A stretch of 64,000 nucleotides of DNA, from contig JBHORA010000027.1 in assembly GCA_042408535.1 (NCBI GenBank), positions 1-64,000 of the forward strand, written 5' to 3'. A model generated the notes under the pieces. That model searched no databases and had not been told where the DNA came from. It worked only from the letters and a program-made list of their open reading frames with translations. The first letter of the stretch is position 1, and each line of letters starts with the position of its first letter. The stretch is from BPIH01 sp042408535 (GTDB lineage: Bacteria; Chloroflexota; Limnocylindria; Limnocylindrales; CSP1-4). Below are positions 8,650 to 17,552 of the stretch, piece after piece. The position numbers were made by a program, and so were the translations under genes.

Positions 8650-9618
8650 ATGAACCAGCACCGGAGATGGACGACGACCCTGGCGACGCTCATCGTCGTC
8701 GGCCTCGTCGGGGCGGGGTGCGGCGGCGGTGGCGCTGGCGGGGCGAGCCCCTCGGCGGCGGCGAAGAAGGTCGCCGTCCTCTTCCCGGGCCTCGTCGACG
8801 ACCAGTCCTGGAATCAGGCCGGGTACGAAGGGCTCAAGAAGGCCGAAGCCGAAGGCGTGACCATCGCCTACACCGAGAAGGTGACCCAGGACCAGCAGGT
8901 CGAGGTCTTCCGCAACTACGCCCAGCAGGGCTTCAACGTCGTCATTGGCCACGGCGGCGAGTACATGGACGCCGCCCTCCAGGTCGCTTCGGAGTTCCCG
9001 GAGATTCAGTTCGTCGTCACGAACGGCAACAAGAGCGCGGCGAACGTCACGTCCCTTGCTCTGAACTACGGCGACATGGGCTACCTCTCCGGGGTTCTGG
9101 CTTGCTCGATGACGAAGTCGAACAAGATCGGCCTCGTCGTTGGCGAGACCATCCCGATCGCCAACGATGCCATCAAGGGCTGGAAGGACGGCTGCGCCCG
9201 GGTGAATCCAAACGCCACGGTCAACGTCAGCGTCACCGGCGACTGGGCCGACGTCGACAAGGCTCGCGAGGCGGCCCTCGCCCTCGTCGCCGACGGAGCC
9301 GACGTCCTCGGCCACCTCCTCGATGCCGCCGACGCTGGCGTCTTCGCGGCCGCCGAGGACAGAAGTGTCTACTCGATCGGGCTCTACGCCGACCAGTCGA
9401 AGCTCGCGCCGAAGACGCACATCGGGGCGGCCTTCGCCGACGCGGGACTCGTCGTCTACAAGGCGGCGACCGAGCCGCTCGACGGCCAGGTCCACCTGGA
9501 GGGCGTCAAGGAGGGCGTCGTCAGCTTCGGGGCCTTCTCGGACGCCGTGCCGCAGTCCGTCCGGGATGCCGTCAAGGCCGCCGAGGAGGACCTCCGGACT
9601 GGCAAGACGACCTTCTGA
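8650..9618 (+). CDS. BMP-family substrate-binding lipoprotein
   Basis: 322-residue periplasmic-type binding protein anchored as a lipoprotein. The signal peptide ends in VGAGCGGGG (lipobox cysteine near residue 25), followed by an Ala/Ser/Gly linker and the BMP domain starting at KKVAVLFPGLVDDQSWNQAGYEG. Typical motifs follow: GHGGEYMDAALQVASEFP, NYGDMGYLSGVLA and the late GVVSFGAFS. BMP proteins bind nucleosides and related molecules. It has a GAGGAAG ribosome site. It is the last gene of the transporter operon; a folded intergenic element follows. Confidence 0.92.
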   Translation: MNQHRRWTTTLATLIVVGLVGAGCGGGGAGGASPSAAAKKVAVLFPGLVDDQSWNQAGYEGLKKAEAEGVTIAYTEKVTQDQQVEVFRNYAQQGFNVVIGHGGEYMDAALQVASEFPEIQFVVTNGNKSAANVTSLALNYGDMGYLSGVLACSMTKSNKIGLVVGETIPIANDAIKGWKDGCARVNPNATVNVSVTGDWADVDKAREAALALVADGADVLGHLLDAADAGVFAAAEDRSVYSIGLYADQSKLAPKTHIGAAFADAGLVVYKAATEPLDGQVHLEGVKEGVVSFGAFSDAVPQSVRDAVKAAEEDLRTGKTTF

Positions 9619-9704
9619 GCGATCGAGGACCGGCTCCGACGGTCCACCACGGTGCAGTTCCCGCGGCTGCCCCGCGTGCCCTCCCCCCACGCCGGGCAGC
9701 CCTC

Positions 9705-9764
9705 CCCGGGTCGGTCGCCTGCGGGCGACCGGCACGCCCCTCGTGTGCGGGCGGCCGACCCGGG
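9705..9764. other. Branched inverted-repeat structure after the binding-protein gene
   Basis: Outer arms CCCGGGTCGG (9705-9714) and CCGACCCGGG (9755-9764) pair perfectly. They enclose a 7-bp hairpin GGTCGCC-TGCG-GGCGACC (9713-9730, sharing two bases with the outer arm) and a weaker GCAC/GTGTGC stem. No U-run follows. It may lower transcription into the downstream ureohydrolase or stabilise the transporter mRNA. Confidence 0.5.
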
Positions 9765-9822
9765 CCTCTTCGTCGTGGGCGGGAGAGTCCGGCGGGCCGG
9801 CAAGTGAGCGGAGGTGCGTGCC

Positions 9823-10890
9823 ATGGCAAGTGACGAGCGCGAACGCTTCGCGGCCGCAATCGCGGCGAGCTACCCCTTTGCCGGGATCCCGACGTTCCTA
9901 CGGGCACCCTTGGTCCGTGACCTCACCGGGCTCACCCCTGAGGTCGCGATCCTCGGGGTTCCGACCGACGAAGGCTCACCCTTCCTCCCGGGCTCGCGCC
10001 TGGGGCCTCGCCGGATCCGGGAGCATTCGCTGCGCTTCGGCGACCGCGGCTACTACGATGGCCGGGACGACCGAGAGTACCTGCGGGTCGAGCTCGAGGA
10101 GCAGCGGATCGTCGACGTTGGCGACGTCGACGTTCGGCCGACGAACGCCGAGGGGACGTGGGAGCACACGACAGCCGCCGTCCGGGGGATCCTCGCCGCA
10201 GGGGCAGTCCCGGTCGTCCTGGGTGGCGATCATGCCATCAGCGCCCCGGTCGTCAGGGCCTACGAGCGGCCGCTCCATGTCGTCCACTTCGACGCCCACA
10301 TCGATTACTCGCCGTTCCGACACGGCTTCATGTACACGAACACCCACCCGATGCGGCACATCCGGGCGATGCCCCACGTCGCCTCGCTCGCTCAGCTCGG
10401 AATCCGGAGCCTCCGGAACGGCATGGCCGACGTCCACGATTCCCTCGCCGACGGCAACCGGGTCGTCGGGATGGAGGAGTACCGGGACGTCCGCGGACCA
10501 GCGCTCGTCGAGCAGCTCGTGCCCCGCGACGCCCCTGTCTACGTCAGCATCGACATCGATGTCCTCGATATGGCCCTCGTGCCCGGTTGCGTCTCGGCCG
10601 AGCCCGATGGGCTCACCTATCCCGAACTTCGGGAGACGCTTGTCGCGCTGGCCGAGCATGCGGACGTCGTCGGCTTCGACCTGGTCGAGGTGAACCCGCT
10701 CCTCGACGTGGGGACGGGGGTGACGTCGTATCTCGCCGCCCACACGATCGTCGAGTTCCTCGGCCACATCTGCGCCCAGCCGCGCTGGCTCGCCCGCCGG
10801 GCCGAGCGCCAGGAGGCGGCTCTCGCCCGTCGAGCCGCTGGCGACGGAGGACGCCCTGGCGTGGCGAGAGCCGAAGGTGATCGGCGATGA
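9823..10890 (+). CDS. Ureohydrolase (agmatinase/guanidino hydrolase family), second copy
   Basis: 355-residue arginase-fold enzyme. Metal ligands: LGGDHAIS, VHFDAHIDYS and SIDIDVLDMALVPG. The Pro after the last Asp in classical agmatinases (LDPAFAPG) is Met here. It is only distantly similar to the ureohydrolase at 2146-3192, so it probably has a different guanidino substrate. The ATG at 9823 follows GCGGAGG by 8 bases; a GTG three codons earlier is less well spaced. ATGA overlap with the amidohydrolase gene. Confidence 0.88.
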   Translation: MASDERERFAAAIAASYPFAGIPTFLRAPLVRDLTGLTPEVAILGVPTDEGSPFLPGSRLGPRRIREHSLRFGDRGYYDGRDDREYLRVELEEQRIVDVGDVDVRPTNAEGTWEHTTAAVRGILAAGAVPVVLGGDHAISAPVVRAYERPLHVVHFDAHIDYSPFRHGFMYTNTHPMRHIRAMPHVASLAQLGIRSLRNGMADVHDSLADGNRVVGMEEYRDVRGPALVEQLVPRDAPVYVSIDIDVLDMALVPGCVSAEPDGLTYPELRETLVALAEHADVVGFDLVEVNPLLDVGTGVTSYLAAHTIVEFLGHICAQPRWLARRAERQEAALARRAAGDGGRPGVARAEGDRR

Positions 10891-11765
10891 GCGCGCCGAT
10901 CGTCGACTGCCACGTCCACCTCTACCGCTCCGCCGAGGAGGGCGAGCGGGGCAAGGTCGGCTACGAGATCTGGGAGTACGGGCCCTTCGACGGCGTCCGC
11001 TTCAGCGCGGCGTCGGGGGACGTCGAGAGCGCCATCGCGGCGATGGAGACAGCGAAGGCGAGTTGGGTCGTTGTCACGAACCTCCACGACGTCCCCCGGG
11101 CCGGTGTTCCGCCCGCCGAGGACCTCCGGGCCTTCAACCACTGGCTCTGCGATCTGGCGGCGCGGGACCGACGCTTCGTCCCGCTCATCGCGGTCGACCC
11201 GAACAAAATGTCGGTCGAGGAGAACGTGCGGCATCTGCGGGAGATGGTCGTCGCCCACGGCGCCCGTGGGATCAAGCTTCACCCGCCGCTCCAGCGTCTC
11301 GACTTTGCCGATCGGCGGCTCTGGCCGCTCATCGAGGCCTGCGTCGAGCTCGACGTCGTTGTCCTCTCCCATTCGGGTCCGAGCCGGGACGGGAGCGGCA
11401 TCGGGGAACCGAACGCCTTCCGGCCGCTCCTCGACGCCTACCCCGACCTGCGGATCGTTCTGGCTCACATGGGCGGCGCCGCTTGGCGGCAGCTGCCCGG
11501 GATGGCCCGGGACTATCCGAGCGTCATGTTCGACTGCTGCGAGATCGTCCACTGGCTCGGGGCGCCGAAGGCACCGTCGATCGAGGCGTTCGTCGAGCTC
11601 GTCCGGGCGGTTGGGGTCGAGCGGGTGATGATGGGCTCGGACTTCCCCTGGTACGACATCGACGCGACGGTCGAGCGGATCCGAGCCCTCCCCGGCCTGA
11701 CCGACGGCGAGCAGGAGGCGATCCTCGGCGGGAACGCGGTCCGATTCTTCAGGCTCGGAGCCTAG
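10887..11765 (+). CDS. Amidohydrolase-2 (TIM-barrel) family protein
   Basis: 292-residue member of the amidohydrolase-related group that includes ACMSD-type decarboxylases and lactonases. Visible landmarks: VDCHVHLY at the N-terminus (metal HxH), GARGIKLHPPLQRLDF near residue 129, VVLSHSG and LAHMGG histidines, and the MMGSDFPWYD aspartate near residue 253. It is coupled by a 4-base overlap to the ureohydrolase, so it may process its product. The reaction is not predictable beyond hydrolysis or decarboxylation. Confidence 0.85.
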   Translation: MSAPIVDCHVHLYRSAEEGERGKVGYEIWEYGPFDGVRFSAASGDVESAIAAMETAKASWVVVTNLHDVPRAGVPPAEDLRAFNHWLCDLAARDRRFVPLIAVDPNKMSVEENVRHLREMVVAHGARGIKLHPPLQRLDFADRRLWPLIEACVELDVVVLSHSGPSRDGSGIGEPNAFRPLLDAYPDLRIVLAHMGGAAWRQLPGMARDYPSVMFDCCEIVHWLGAPKAPSIEAFVELVRAVGVERVMMGSDFPWYDIDATVERIRALPGLTDGEQEAILGGNAVRFFRLGA

Positions 11766-11805
11766 CGATCGAGGGGCGGCATCTGGCCGGACCCGGTCCG
11801 GTGCG

Positions 11806-12720
11806 TCACTCGGAGCCGCCCGGCCCCCGATAGTCGAGGCCAGCCGAGCCGGCGACGAGCCGGAGCGTCGAGCCGTCGATCCCGAAGACGACCGCCCCGG
11901 CGCCAAGAACCGCCAGAACCGCCGCCTCGACCTCGCCGGCCGGCCCGACGCAGGCGCGCTTCGTGAGGACGGGGTCCCCGAAGCGGATGCGATCGCCGTC
12001 GACCTCGTACGACCCGCCGCCGCTGTTGCAACCCGTCTCGACAGCGAGCCGCCCGTTGGCCTCGAACCGGAGGCGGGCGACGACCCCCGCCGGGACGCTC
12101 GAGACCGTCTCGCCGGTCAGGATCGAGGTGAGCACCCACTCGGTCCCCATGAGCGGGAGATCGGGCTCGAGGATCCGCCCCTCGGCCATGGTGATGACCG
12201 TCGTATCGACCGACAGGGTGAGCTTCTCGCCGTCGAAGGTAACGACGGGACGGCGACCGAGGAGATCGAAGAGCCAATCGTCCTGGGCGTGACGCGCCGG
12301 ATCGCAGCCGATCTCGGTGACGGCCGCCTCCGTAACGAGGAGGACGTCGCCGTCGAGGCGGTACTGCCCCCCGAGCTGGTTGCAGCCCGCCGAAGCACCG
12401 ATCCGCCCGTCCCGGAACTGGAGCCGAACCTGGGTCCCGGGAACGAGGACGTGCTCCCGGCCGTCGACGAGGACCTGGGTCGAGAGGAAGGTGTGACCGT
12501 CGAGGCCAGCGGCGGTGGAGCCGTTGGCGTTTCCCGCCGGCGGGGTGGCGGGGCCGCTCGGTGGGGCCGATGGACCGCCTGGCGAAGCGCCGGGCCCGCC
12601 GCCGCAGGCCGCGGCGAACAGGACCCACAGCGCCGCCAGCATCGAGGCCCAATAGACAGGCCCGGTCGAGAGGAGGCAGTGCTCTCGTCGAGGCTGGGAT
12701 GATCGGCGCACGAGGTGCAT
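11806..12720 (-). CDS. Lipoprotein with two META (HslJ-like) domains
   Basis: 304-residue exported protein. A hydrophobic segment ending in LFAAACGGG suggests lipid attachment at Cys near residue 38, followed by a Pro/Ser/Gly linker. Two META domains come next, each with the family landmark of a conserved Cys-Asn (SAGCNQLGG; ETGCNSGGG) and a second cysteine (EIGCDPA; KRACVGP) that could form a disulfide. META proteins are linked to heat-shock, motility or inhibitor-type roles without a defined reaction. Start ATG 12720 has AGAGG 8 bases upstream. It is convergent with the amidohydrolase and divergent from the dehydrogenase operon. Confidence 0.85.
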   Translation of the reverse strand: MHLVRRSSQPRREHCLLSTGPVYWASMLAALWVLFAAACGGGPGASPGGPSAPPSGPATPPAGNANGSTAAGLDGHTFLSTQVLVDGREHVLVPGTQVRLQFRDGRIGASAGCNQLGGQYRLDGDVLLVTEAAVTEIGCDPARHAQDDWLFDLLGRRPVVTFDGEKLTLSVDTTVITMAEGRILEPDLPLMGTEWVLTSILTGETVSSVPAGVVARLRFEANGRLAVETGCNSGGGSYEVDGDRIRFGDPVLTKRACVGPAGEVEAAVLAVLGAGAVVFGIDGSTLRLVAGSAGLDYRGPGGSE

Positions 12721-12866
12721 GATCGGATCCTCTTGGCACGGTCGTTGTCGCCCTTCGGGACGCCGCACCGGTTCCTCGGGTTCCCGACCGATGTCGTGCC
12801 GCACCCATCCCGCTCCGCGGGTCGACACGACGCTCCACACCTGCTAGACTCAATGCGTACATTTCT

Positions 12867-12886
12867 TGCTGCAAATCTTTGCAGCA
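12867..12886. promoter_or_regulatory. 20-bp operator-like inverted repeat ahead of the sugar-catabolic operon
   Basis: TGCTGCAAA-TC-TTTGCAGCA is a perfect 9-bp inverted repeat lying 33 bases before the dehydrogenase start. The flanking TTCTTGCTGC resembles TTCTTGCAGC found upstream of the SorC-type regulator at 20600-20609, suggesting one regulator for both. The link is inference. Confidence 0.55.
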
Positions 12887-12918
12887 CCCTATGCCCCGCC
12901 ACGACAGGGGAGCGACCA

Positions 12919-14013
12919 ATGACATCCATCCTCACTGCGGCGTCCCAACCCGCTCGGCCGGCTCGGATCGTGGCGATCACCGAGACGATGCGGATCGGCG
13001 TCATGTCCGGCCCCCGCGCCGTCGAGCTCCGCGAGATCGCCACGCCCACTCCCGGCCCCGGCCAGGTCCTCGTCCGGCTGCGGGCCACCGCCATCTGTAC
13101 CTGGGAGCAGCGGACGTACACGGGCGCCCAAGAAAACCGCTTTCCCTTCCTCGGCGGCCACGAGATGGCCGGCGAGGTCGTCGCCCTCGGCCCGGGCGTG
13201 ACGAACGATCTTGCGGTCGGCGACCGGGTCGCCCTCGGCCCCTCGTCCTGCGGCCGCTGCCACTGGTGCCTCACCGGCCAGGATCGGGCCTGTGCCCTCC
13301 ACTACTCCTCGGCCGTCCAGTACGGCGACGTCTGGGGACCCGGCGGCTTCGCCGAGTACAAGGTCCAGCCGGCCGACGGCTGCTACGCCATCGGCGACGC
13401 CGAGTTCGACGTCGCCGCCCTCGCCGAGCCTCTGTCCTGCGCCCTCCACGCCACCCGACTCCTCGACGTCCGGGTCGGCGAGGACGCCGTCGTCATCGGG
13501 GCCGGGGTCATGGGCCTCATGAACGTCGTCGCCCTCAAGAAGCGCGGAGCCCGGGTCATCGTCAGCGAGATCGACCCGGCCCGCCTCGAGCTCGCCCGTC
13601 GGATGGGAGCCGACGAGACGATCGACGCCTCGGCGACCGATCCCGTCGAGCGGGTCAAGGCCCTCACCGAGGGTCGCGGCGCCGAGGTCGTCATCGCCGC
13701 CATCGGGGCGGCAAAGGCGAACGAGCAGGGTCTGGCGATGCTCGCCCAGCGCGGTCGGTACGTCCTCTTCGCCGCCGCTCACCCGGAACCGCCCCTTACC
13801 GTCAGCCCGAACGACTTCCACAATCACGAGCGCGGTGTGTTCGGGAGCGTCTCGAAGGACAAGCAGGACTTCTACGCCGCCGCTCGCCTCATCCGCTACG
13901 GCCAGGTCGACCTCCGGCCCCTCATCGACGCCCGCTATCCGCTCGCCGAGCTCCAGGCGGCCATCGAGGCGGCGGTCGAGCCCGGCAGCTACCGGATCGT
14001 CGTCACGATGTAG
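12919..14013 (+). CDS. Zinc-dependent MDR alcohol/polyol dehydrogenase
   Basis: 364-residue medium-chain dehydrogenase of the sorbitol/threonine dehydrogenase type. GHEMAGEVVALG carries the zinc-site His/Glu pair. The structural-zinc lobe has only part of the usual cysteines (SCGRCHWCLTGQDRAC gives four). The Rossmann motif is VVIGAGVMGLMNV near residue 190. The first catalytic zinc ligand sits in ATAICTWEQ. ATG 12919 has AGGGGAG upstream. It is first in an operon with aldolase and aldehyde dehydrogenase, pointing to oxidation of a sugar or sugar phosphate before carbon-carbon cleavage. Confidence 0.9.
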   Translation: MTSILTAASQPARPARIVAITETMRIGVMSGPRAVELREIATPTPGPGQVLVRLRATAICTWEQRTYTGAQENRFPFLGGHEMAGEVVALGPGVTNDLAVGDRVALGPSSCGRCHWCLTGQDRACALHYSSAVQYGDVWGPGGFAEYKVQPADGCYAIGDAEFDVAALAEPLSCALHATRLLDVRVGEDAVVIGAGVMGLMNVVALKKRGARVIVSEIDPARLELARRMGADETIDASATDPVERVKALTEGRGAEVVIAAIGAAKANEQGLAMLAQRGRYVLFAAAHPEPPLTVSPNDFHNHERGVFGSVSKDKQDFYAAARLIRYGQVDLRPLIDARYPLAELQAAIEAAVEPGSYRIVVTM

Positions 14014-14083
14014 TCCCTCCCCGGGGCCGCCACCGGCGAGTCGGGACGCGGCTTCGGGAGCTCGGCCAAGGAGGAACAGCCGA

Positions 14084-14851
14084 ATGAAGCGCCGCATGCA
14101 TCGCCTCCTCCGGCCCGACGGCCGGATCCTCATCGTGGCCATGGACCACACCGCCTTCATGCAGGAGCCCGTCGAGGGTCTCGTCCACTATGGCCAGACG
14201 TGCCGGGCGGTCGTGCCCGCCGGGGCGGACGCCTTTTTGTCGCCGATCGGCTCGATCATCCGCTTCGCCGACGACATCGGTCCCGCGGCTGCCATCGCCT
14301 CGGTCGAGACGGCGCCGCCCTTCCTCGAGGTCGCCGTCGAACGGGCCCTCGCCGTCGGCGCCGATGCCGTGAAGTGCATGGTCTACCCGTTCAGCGGCGA
14401 CGAGTCCGTCCACTGGGCCCAGCGCCTCGCCGCCGACGCGGCTCGCTACGGCCTCCCCTTCGTCGCCGAGCCGATCCCGGGTGGCTTCGCCCGGACCGAC
14501 CTCCACACCCCCGACAAGATCGCCGCCGGCGCCCGGATCGCCGCCGAGACGGGGGCCGACATCATCAAGACCTTGTACACCGGCGACCCGGAGTCGATGC
14601 GGCGCGTCGTCGAGTACGCCATGGTTCCCGTCGTCATCCTCGGTGGCAGCAAGAAGGCGAACGTCCGCGATCTCTACCAGGAGGTCTACGACGCCGTCGT
14701 CCTCGCCGGCTGCGCCGGGGTCGCCATCGGCAACAACATCTGGCGCGATCCCGATCCGGCGGCCATCACCCGCGGTCTGGCGGCCATCGTCCACGAGAAC
14801 CGCTCGGTGGACGAGGCGCTCGAGATCGCGGGCCAGCTCGTCGCCCGCTGA
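14084..14851 (+). CDS. DeoC/LacD/FbaB-family class I aldolase
   Basis: 255-residue TIM-barrel aldolase of the group containing class I fructose-bisphosphate aldolase, tagatose-bisphosphate aldolase and related enzymes. Landmarks: ILIVAMDHTAF at the first strand, GADAVKCMVYP, GADIIKTLYTGD (candidate Schiff-base lysine) and the phosphate-binding VVILGGSKKAN. ATG 14084 has AAGGAGG 8 bases upstream. It lies between a dehydrogenase and an aldehyde dehydrogenase and opposite PTS genes, so cleavage of a phosphorylated sugar acid or ketose is likely. The precise sugar is unknown. Confidence 0.85.
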   Translation: MKRRMHRLLRPDGRILIVAMDHTAFMQEPVEGLVHYGQTCRAVVPAGADAFLSPIGSIIRFADDIGPAAAIASVETAPPFLEVAVERALAVGADAVKCMVYPFSGDESVHWAQRLAADAARYGLPFVAEPIPGGFARTDLHTPDKIAAGARIAAETGADIIKTLYTGDPESMRRVVEYAMVPVVILGGSKKANVRDLYQEVYDAVVLAGCAGVAIGNNIWRDPDPAAITRGLAAIVHENRSVDEALEIAGQLVAR

Positions 14852-14877
14852 CGAGCGGGGCAGGGGAGGGCTGCGCC

Positions 14878-16401
14878 ATGGCCACCGAGACTGCGCCGTC
14901 GCCGATCGACCGCTTCGCCGACGATCCCCGCTGGGCCCTCGTCGGGCGGGAGCCGTACCCGCTCCTCATCGGGGGTCGCCTCGTCCCGGCGGCCGACGGG
15001 GCCACCTTCCCGGCGATCTCGCCGCGGGACGACCGGCCCGTGGCGATGATCGCCCAGGCCGGCCCCACAGAGGTGGAGGCTGCCGTTCGGGCGGCCCGGA
15101 TGGCCGTCGACGAGGGGCCGTGGGGCCGAACGACCGCCCGCGACCGCGGTCGAGCCCTCCTCCGGATCGCCGACCTCCTCGAACGACACGCCGACGAGCT
15201 CGCCTTCCTCGAGGCGATCGACGCCGGCAAGCCGATCACGAGCGTCCACGAGAGCGACCTCGCCATCAGCCTCGACGCCCTCCACTACTTCGCCGGCCGA
15301 GCCCGGACGAGCCGCGGTGCCGCCGCGGAGATGCCCGATGCCGCCGTCGTCCACCACGAGCTCCTCGAGCCGATGGGGGTCGTCGTCGAGATCCTGCCCT
15401 GGAACGGGCCCCTCTGGACGGGCGTCCAGCGCCTGGCCGCTATTCTCGCCGCCGGCAACGCGGCGATCGTCAAGCCGGCCCAGCTCGCCTCCCTCGTCTT
15501 CATGCGGGTCGCCCAGCTCCTCGTCGAGGCCGACCTGCCGCCGGGGGTCGTGAGCGTCCTCGCCGGCCCGGGCGGCGCCGTCGGCGAGGCCCTCGTCCGG
15601 CATCCGGGCGTCGACATGGTGTCGCTGACCGGTGGGATCGAGTCCGGGGCCCGGGTCCTCGAAGTCGCAGCCCCGACCGTGAAGCGGGTCAGCCTCGAGC
15701 TCGGCGGCAAGAACCCGAACCTCGTCTTCGCCGACGCCGATCTCGAGACGGCCGTCTTCTGGAGCGCCCTCGGGGCCTTCGCGAACACCGGCCAGATCTG
15801 CGTCTGCGGCTCGCGAATCCTCGTCGAGCGGCCGCTCTACGACGCCTTCGTCGAGCGGCTCCGGGTCGCCGCCGAGGGCTTCGTCGTCGGCGATCCCCTC
15901 GATCCGGCGACGCAGCTCGGTCCGGTCATCGCCCGGAGCCACGCGGCGAAGGTCTGGGAGTACATCGAGATCGGCAAACGCGAGGCGCGGCTCGTGACCG
16001 GCGGCGCTCCCTACACCGACCCGGTCCGTGCCGCCGGGCCCTACATCCCGCCGACGGTCTTTGCCGACGCACCGCCCGGCTGCCGGATCGCCCGCGAGGA
16101 GATCTTCGGCCCCGTCGTCGCCGTCCTTCCCTTCGAGACCGAAGACGAGGCGATCGCGATCTCGAACGACACGACGTACGGCCTCGCCTCGGGCCTCTTT
16201 ACCCGCGACCTCGACCGCGCCTGGCGGGTCGCCCGGCGACTGAAGGCTGGCCAGGTCTACGTGAACCAGTGGTTCTCGCCCGGTGTCCTCGAGGCGCCGT
16301 CCCACGGGTACCGGCGCTCGGGCTATGGGGGGGTCGGGATCGAGAAGTACATGCAGTCGAAGAACGTCTTCTTCCGGGTCGCCGAGGGACGCCCGGGCTG
16401 A
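14878..16401 (+). CDS. NAD(P)-dependent aldehyde dehydrogenase
   Basis: 507-residue ALDH-superfamily enzyme. The catalytic cysteine is in NTGQICVCGSR near residue 307 and the general-base glutamate in LELGGKNPNL. NAD-binding VEILPWNGPLW and the C-terminal EEIFGPVVAVLPF are typical. The usual GSTETG coenzyme turn reads GGIESG, a small departure. It lies 26 bases after the aldolase gene and likely oxidises the aldehyde that enzyme releases. The gene ends 88 bases before the convergent transporter gene, with no clear U-run terminator between. Confidence 0.92.
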   Translation: MATETAPSPIDRFADDPRWALVGREPYPLLIGGRLVPAADGATFPAISPRDDRPVAMIAQAGPTEVEAAVRAARMAVDEGPWGRTTARDRGRALLRIADLLERHADELAFLEAIDAGKPITSVHESDLAISLDALHYFAGRARTSRGAAAEMPDAAVVHHELLEPMGVVVEILPWNGPLWTGVQRLAAILAAGNAAIVKPAQLASLVFMRVAQLLVEADLPPGVVSVLAGPGGAVGEALVRHPGVDMVSLTGGIESGARVLEVAAPTVKRVSLELGGKNPNLVFADADLETAVFWSALGAFANTGQICVCGSRILVERPLYDAFVERLRVAAEGFVVGDPLDPATQLGPVIARSHAAKVWEYIEIGKREARLVTGGAPYTDPVRAAGPYIPPTVFADAPPGCRIAREEIFGPVVAVLPFETEDEAIAISNDTTYGLASGLFTRDLDRAWRVARRLKAGQVYVNQWFSPGVLEAPSHGYRRSGYGGVGIEKYMQSKNVFFRVAEGRPG

Positions 16402-16489
16402 GGCCCTAGGGCGGAGGTCCGGCGACGGCCCCGCCGCCGGCGATGGCCCGACGACGCCCCCAGCGAGACCGGGCGAGCGCTCGGCGGGC

Positions 16490-17446
16490 TCAGCCCACCT
16501 CCCGGCCTTCGGCCACTTCCCGGCCGAGTCGGCCAGCGCGACGGAGCTGGGCGATGAGGAGGCCGGCGATGACGAGGAGGACGCCGACGACCATCGGCGG
16601 CGTCCCGACCTCGCCGAAGATGACGATGGAGCCGACGAAGCTAAAGACGATCGCCGCCGCGCTGACGACGTTCGTCGAGGCGACCGTCGTGTAGCGAACG
16701 GCGAGGGCGAGGGAGGCGAGGGCGAGGGCGTTCGCCAACCCCGCGGCGAGGACGACGCCGACCGTCGCCAACGAGAGGCCACCGAAAACGGCCCCGGGTT
16801 CGAGGGCTTCCCGGGCACCGATGATGGCAGCCAGCGGCGCAAGACCGCCGACGCTCGAGCCGGCGAGGGTGACGAAGAGGAGGGGGCGGCGCTTCTGGAC
16901 GACGCGGGTCAGGGCGTTCGCGGCCGCGTAGCACGACCCAGCCGCCACGGCGAAGAGAAGGCCGAGGGACCAGAGCTCGGACAGCCCGCTCGTCTGAGCG
17001 ACGCCGATGGCGGCCAGGCCGGCGACGATGACGGCGGCGCCGATCGCCTGCTCCCGGGTCGGTGGCTCTCGGAGGGAGACGGTGCTCAGAACGAGGCCGC
17101 CGAGGACCGACCCGGCCTGGATGCCGCTCACGGTCACCCCGAGGCCGGCCGTGACGAGGGCGAGCTGGTAGGCGATGTTGCCGAGGACGAGGCTGACGGC
17201 GCCCGAAGCGAGGAGGACCCAGACGAGGTCGCGCCCGAGGAACTCGGGGTGGCCAGGACGGAACTCGACGGCACCGGAGCGAAGGACGACGAGCCAGGCG
17301 ATGACGGCGACGGGGACCTGGCGGAGGAAGGCGCCGAGGACGGGGTCCACCTCCGGCGCGGCGGCGCGGAGGGTGATGTTGACGACGGTGTACGAGGCGG
17401 CGGCGAGGAGGGCCCAGCGCTCGCCGCGGCCGATGTGCGGCAGCAT
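16490..17446 (-). CDS. DMT-superfamily (EamA) transporter
   Basis: 318-residue membrane protein with about ten hydrophobic helices in two EamA repeats (first repeat ends near SLREPPTREQAIGAAVIVAGL; the second carries SSVGGLAPLAAI and FVGSIVIFGEVGTPPMVVGV). DMT carriers export or import small metabolites such as amino acids or sugars. It is downstream of the PTS EIID gene on the same strand, but a very strong hairpin lies between, so it may be transcribed at a reduced level with the PTS genes. Confidence 0.85.
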   Translation of the reverse strand: MLPHIGRGERWALLAAASYTVVNITLRAAAPEVDPVLGAFLRQVPVAVIAWLVVLRSGAVEFRPGHPEFLGRDLVWVLLASGAVSLVLGNIAYQLALVTAGLGVTVSGIQAGSVLGGLVLSTVSLREPPTREQAIGAAVIVAGLAAIGVAQTSGLSELWSLGLLFAVAAGSCYAAANALTRVVQKRRPLLFVTLAGSSVGGLAPLAAIIGAREALEPGAVFGGLSLATVGVVLAAGLANALALASLALAVRYTTVASTNVVSAAAIVFSFVGSIVIFGEVGTPPMVVGVLLVIAGLLIAQLRRAGRLGREVAEGREVG

Positions 17447-17498
17447 CAGCCGGCCATCCCGCCCTTCGCCGCCAGGAACGGATCGTCGGCAACGGCAA

Positions 17499-17529
17499 GC
17501 GACGGCCCGGGCAGGGCCCGGGCCGTCGC
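17499..17529 (-). terminator. 14-bp perfect GC hairpin after the PTS genes
   Basis: GCGACGGCCCGGGC pairs with GCCCGGGCCGTCGC around a 3-base AGG loop. On the minus strand it follows the EIID stop. Only a weak T-containing tail (TTGCCGTTGCC) follows, so it is either a U-poor terminator or an mRNA 3'-end protector separating the PTS genes from the DMT gene. Confidence 0.6.
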
Positions 17530-17552
17530 CGCGTGGGGAGGGCGGTTCCCGC

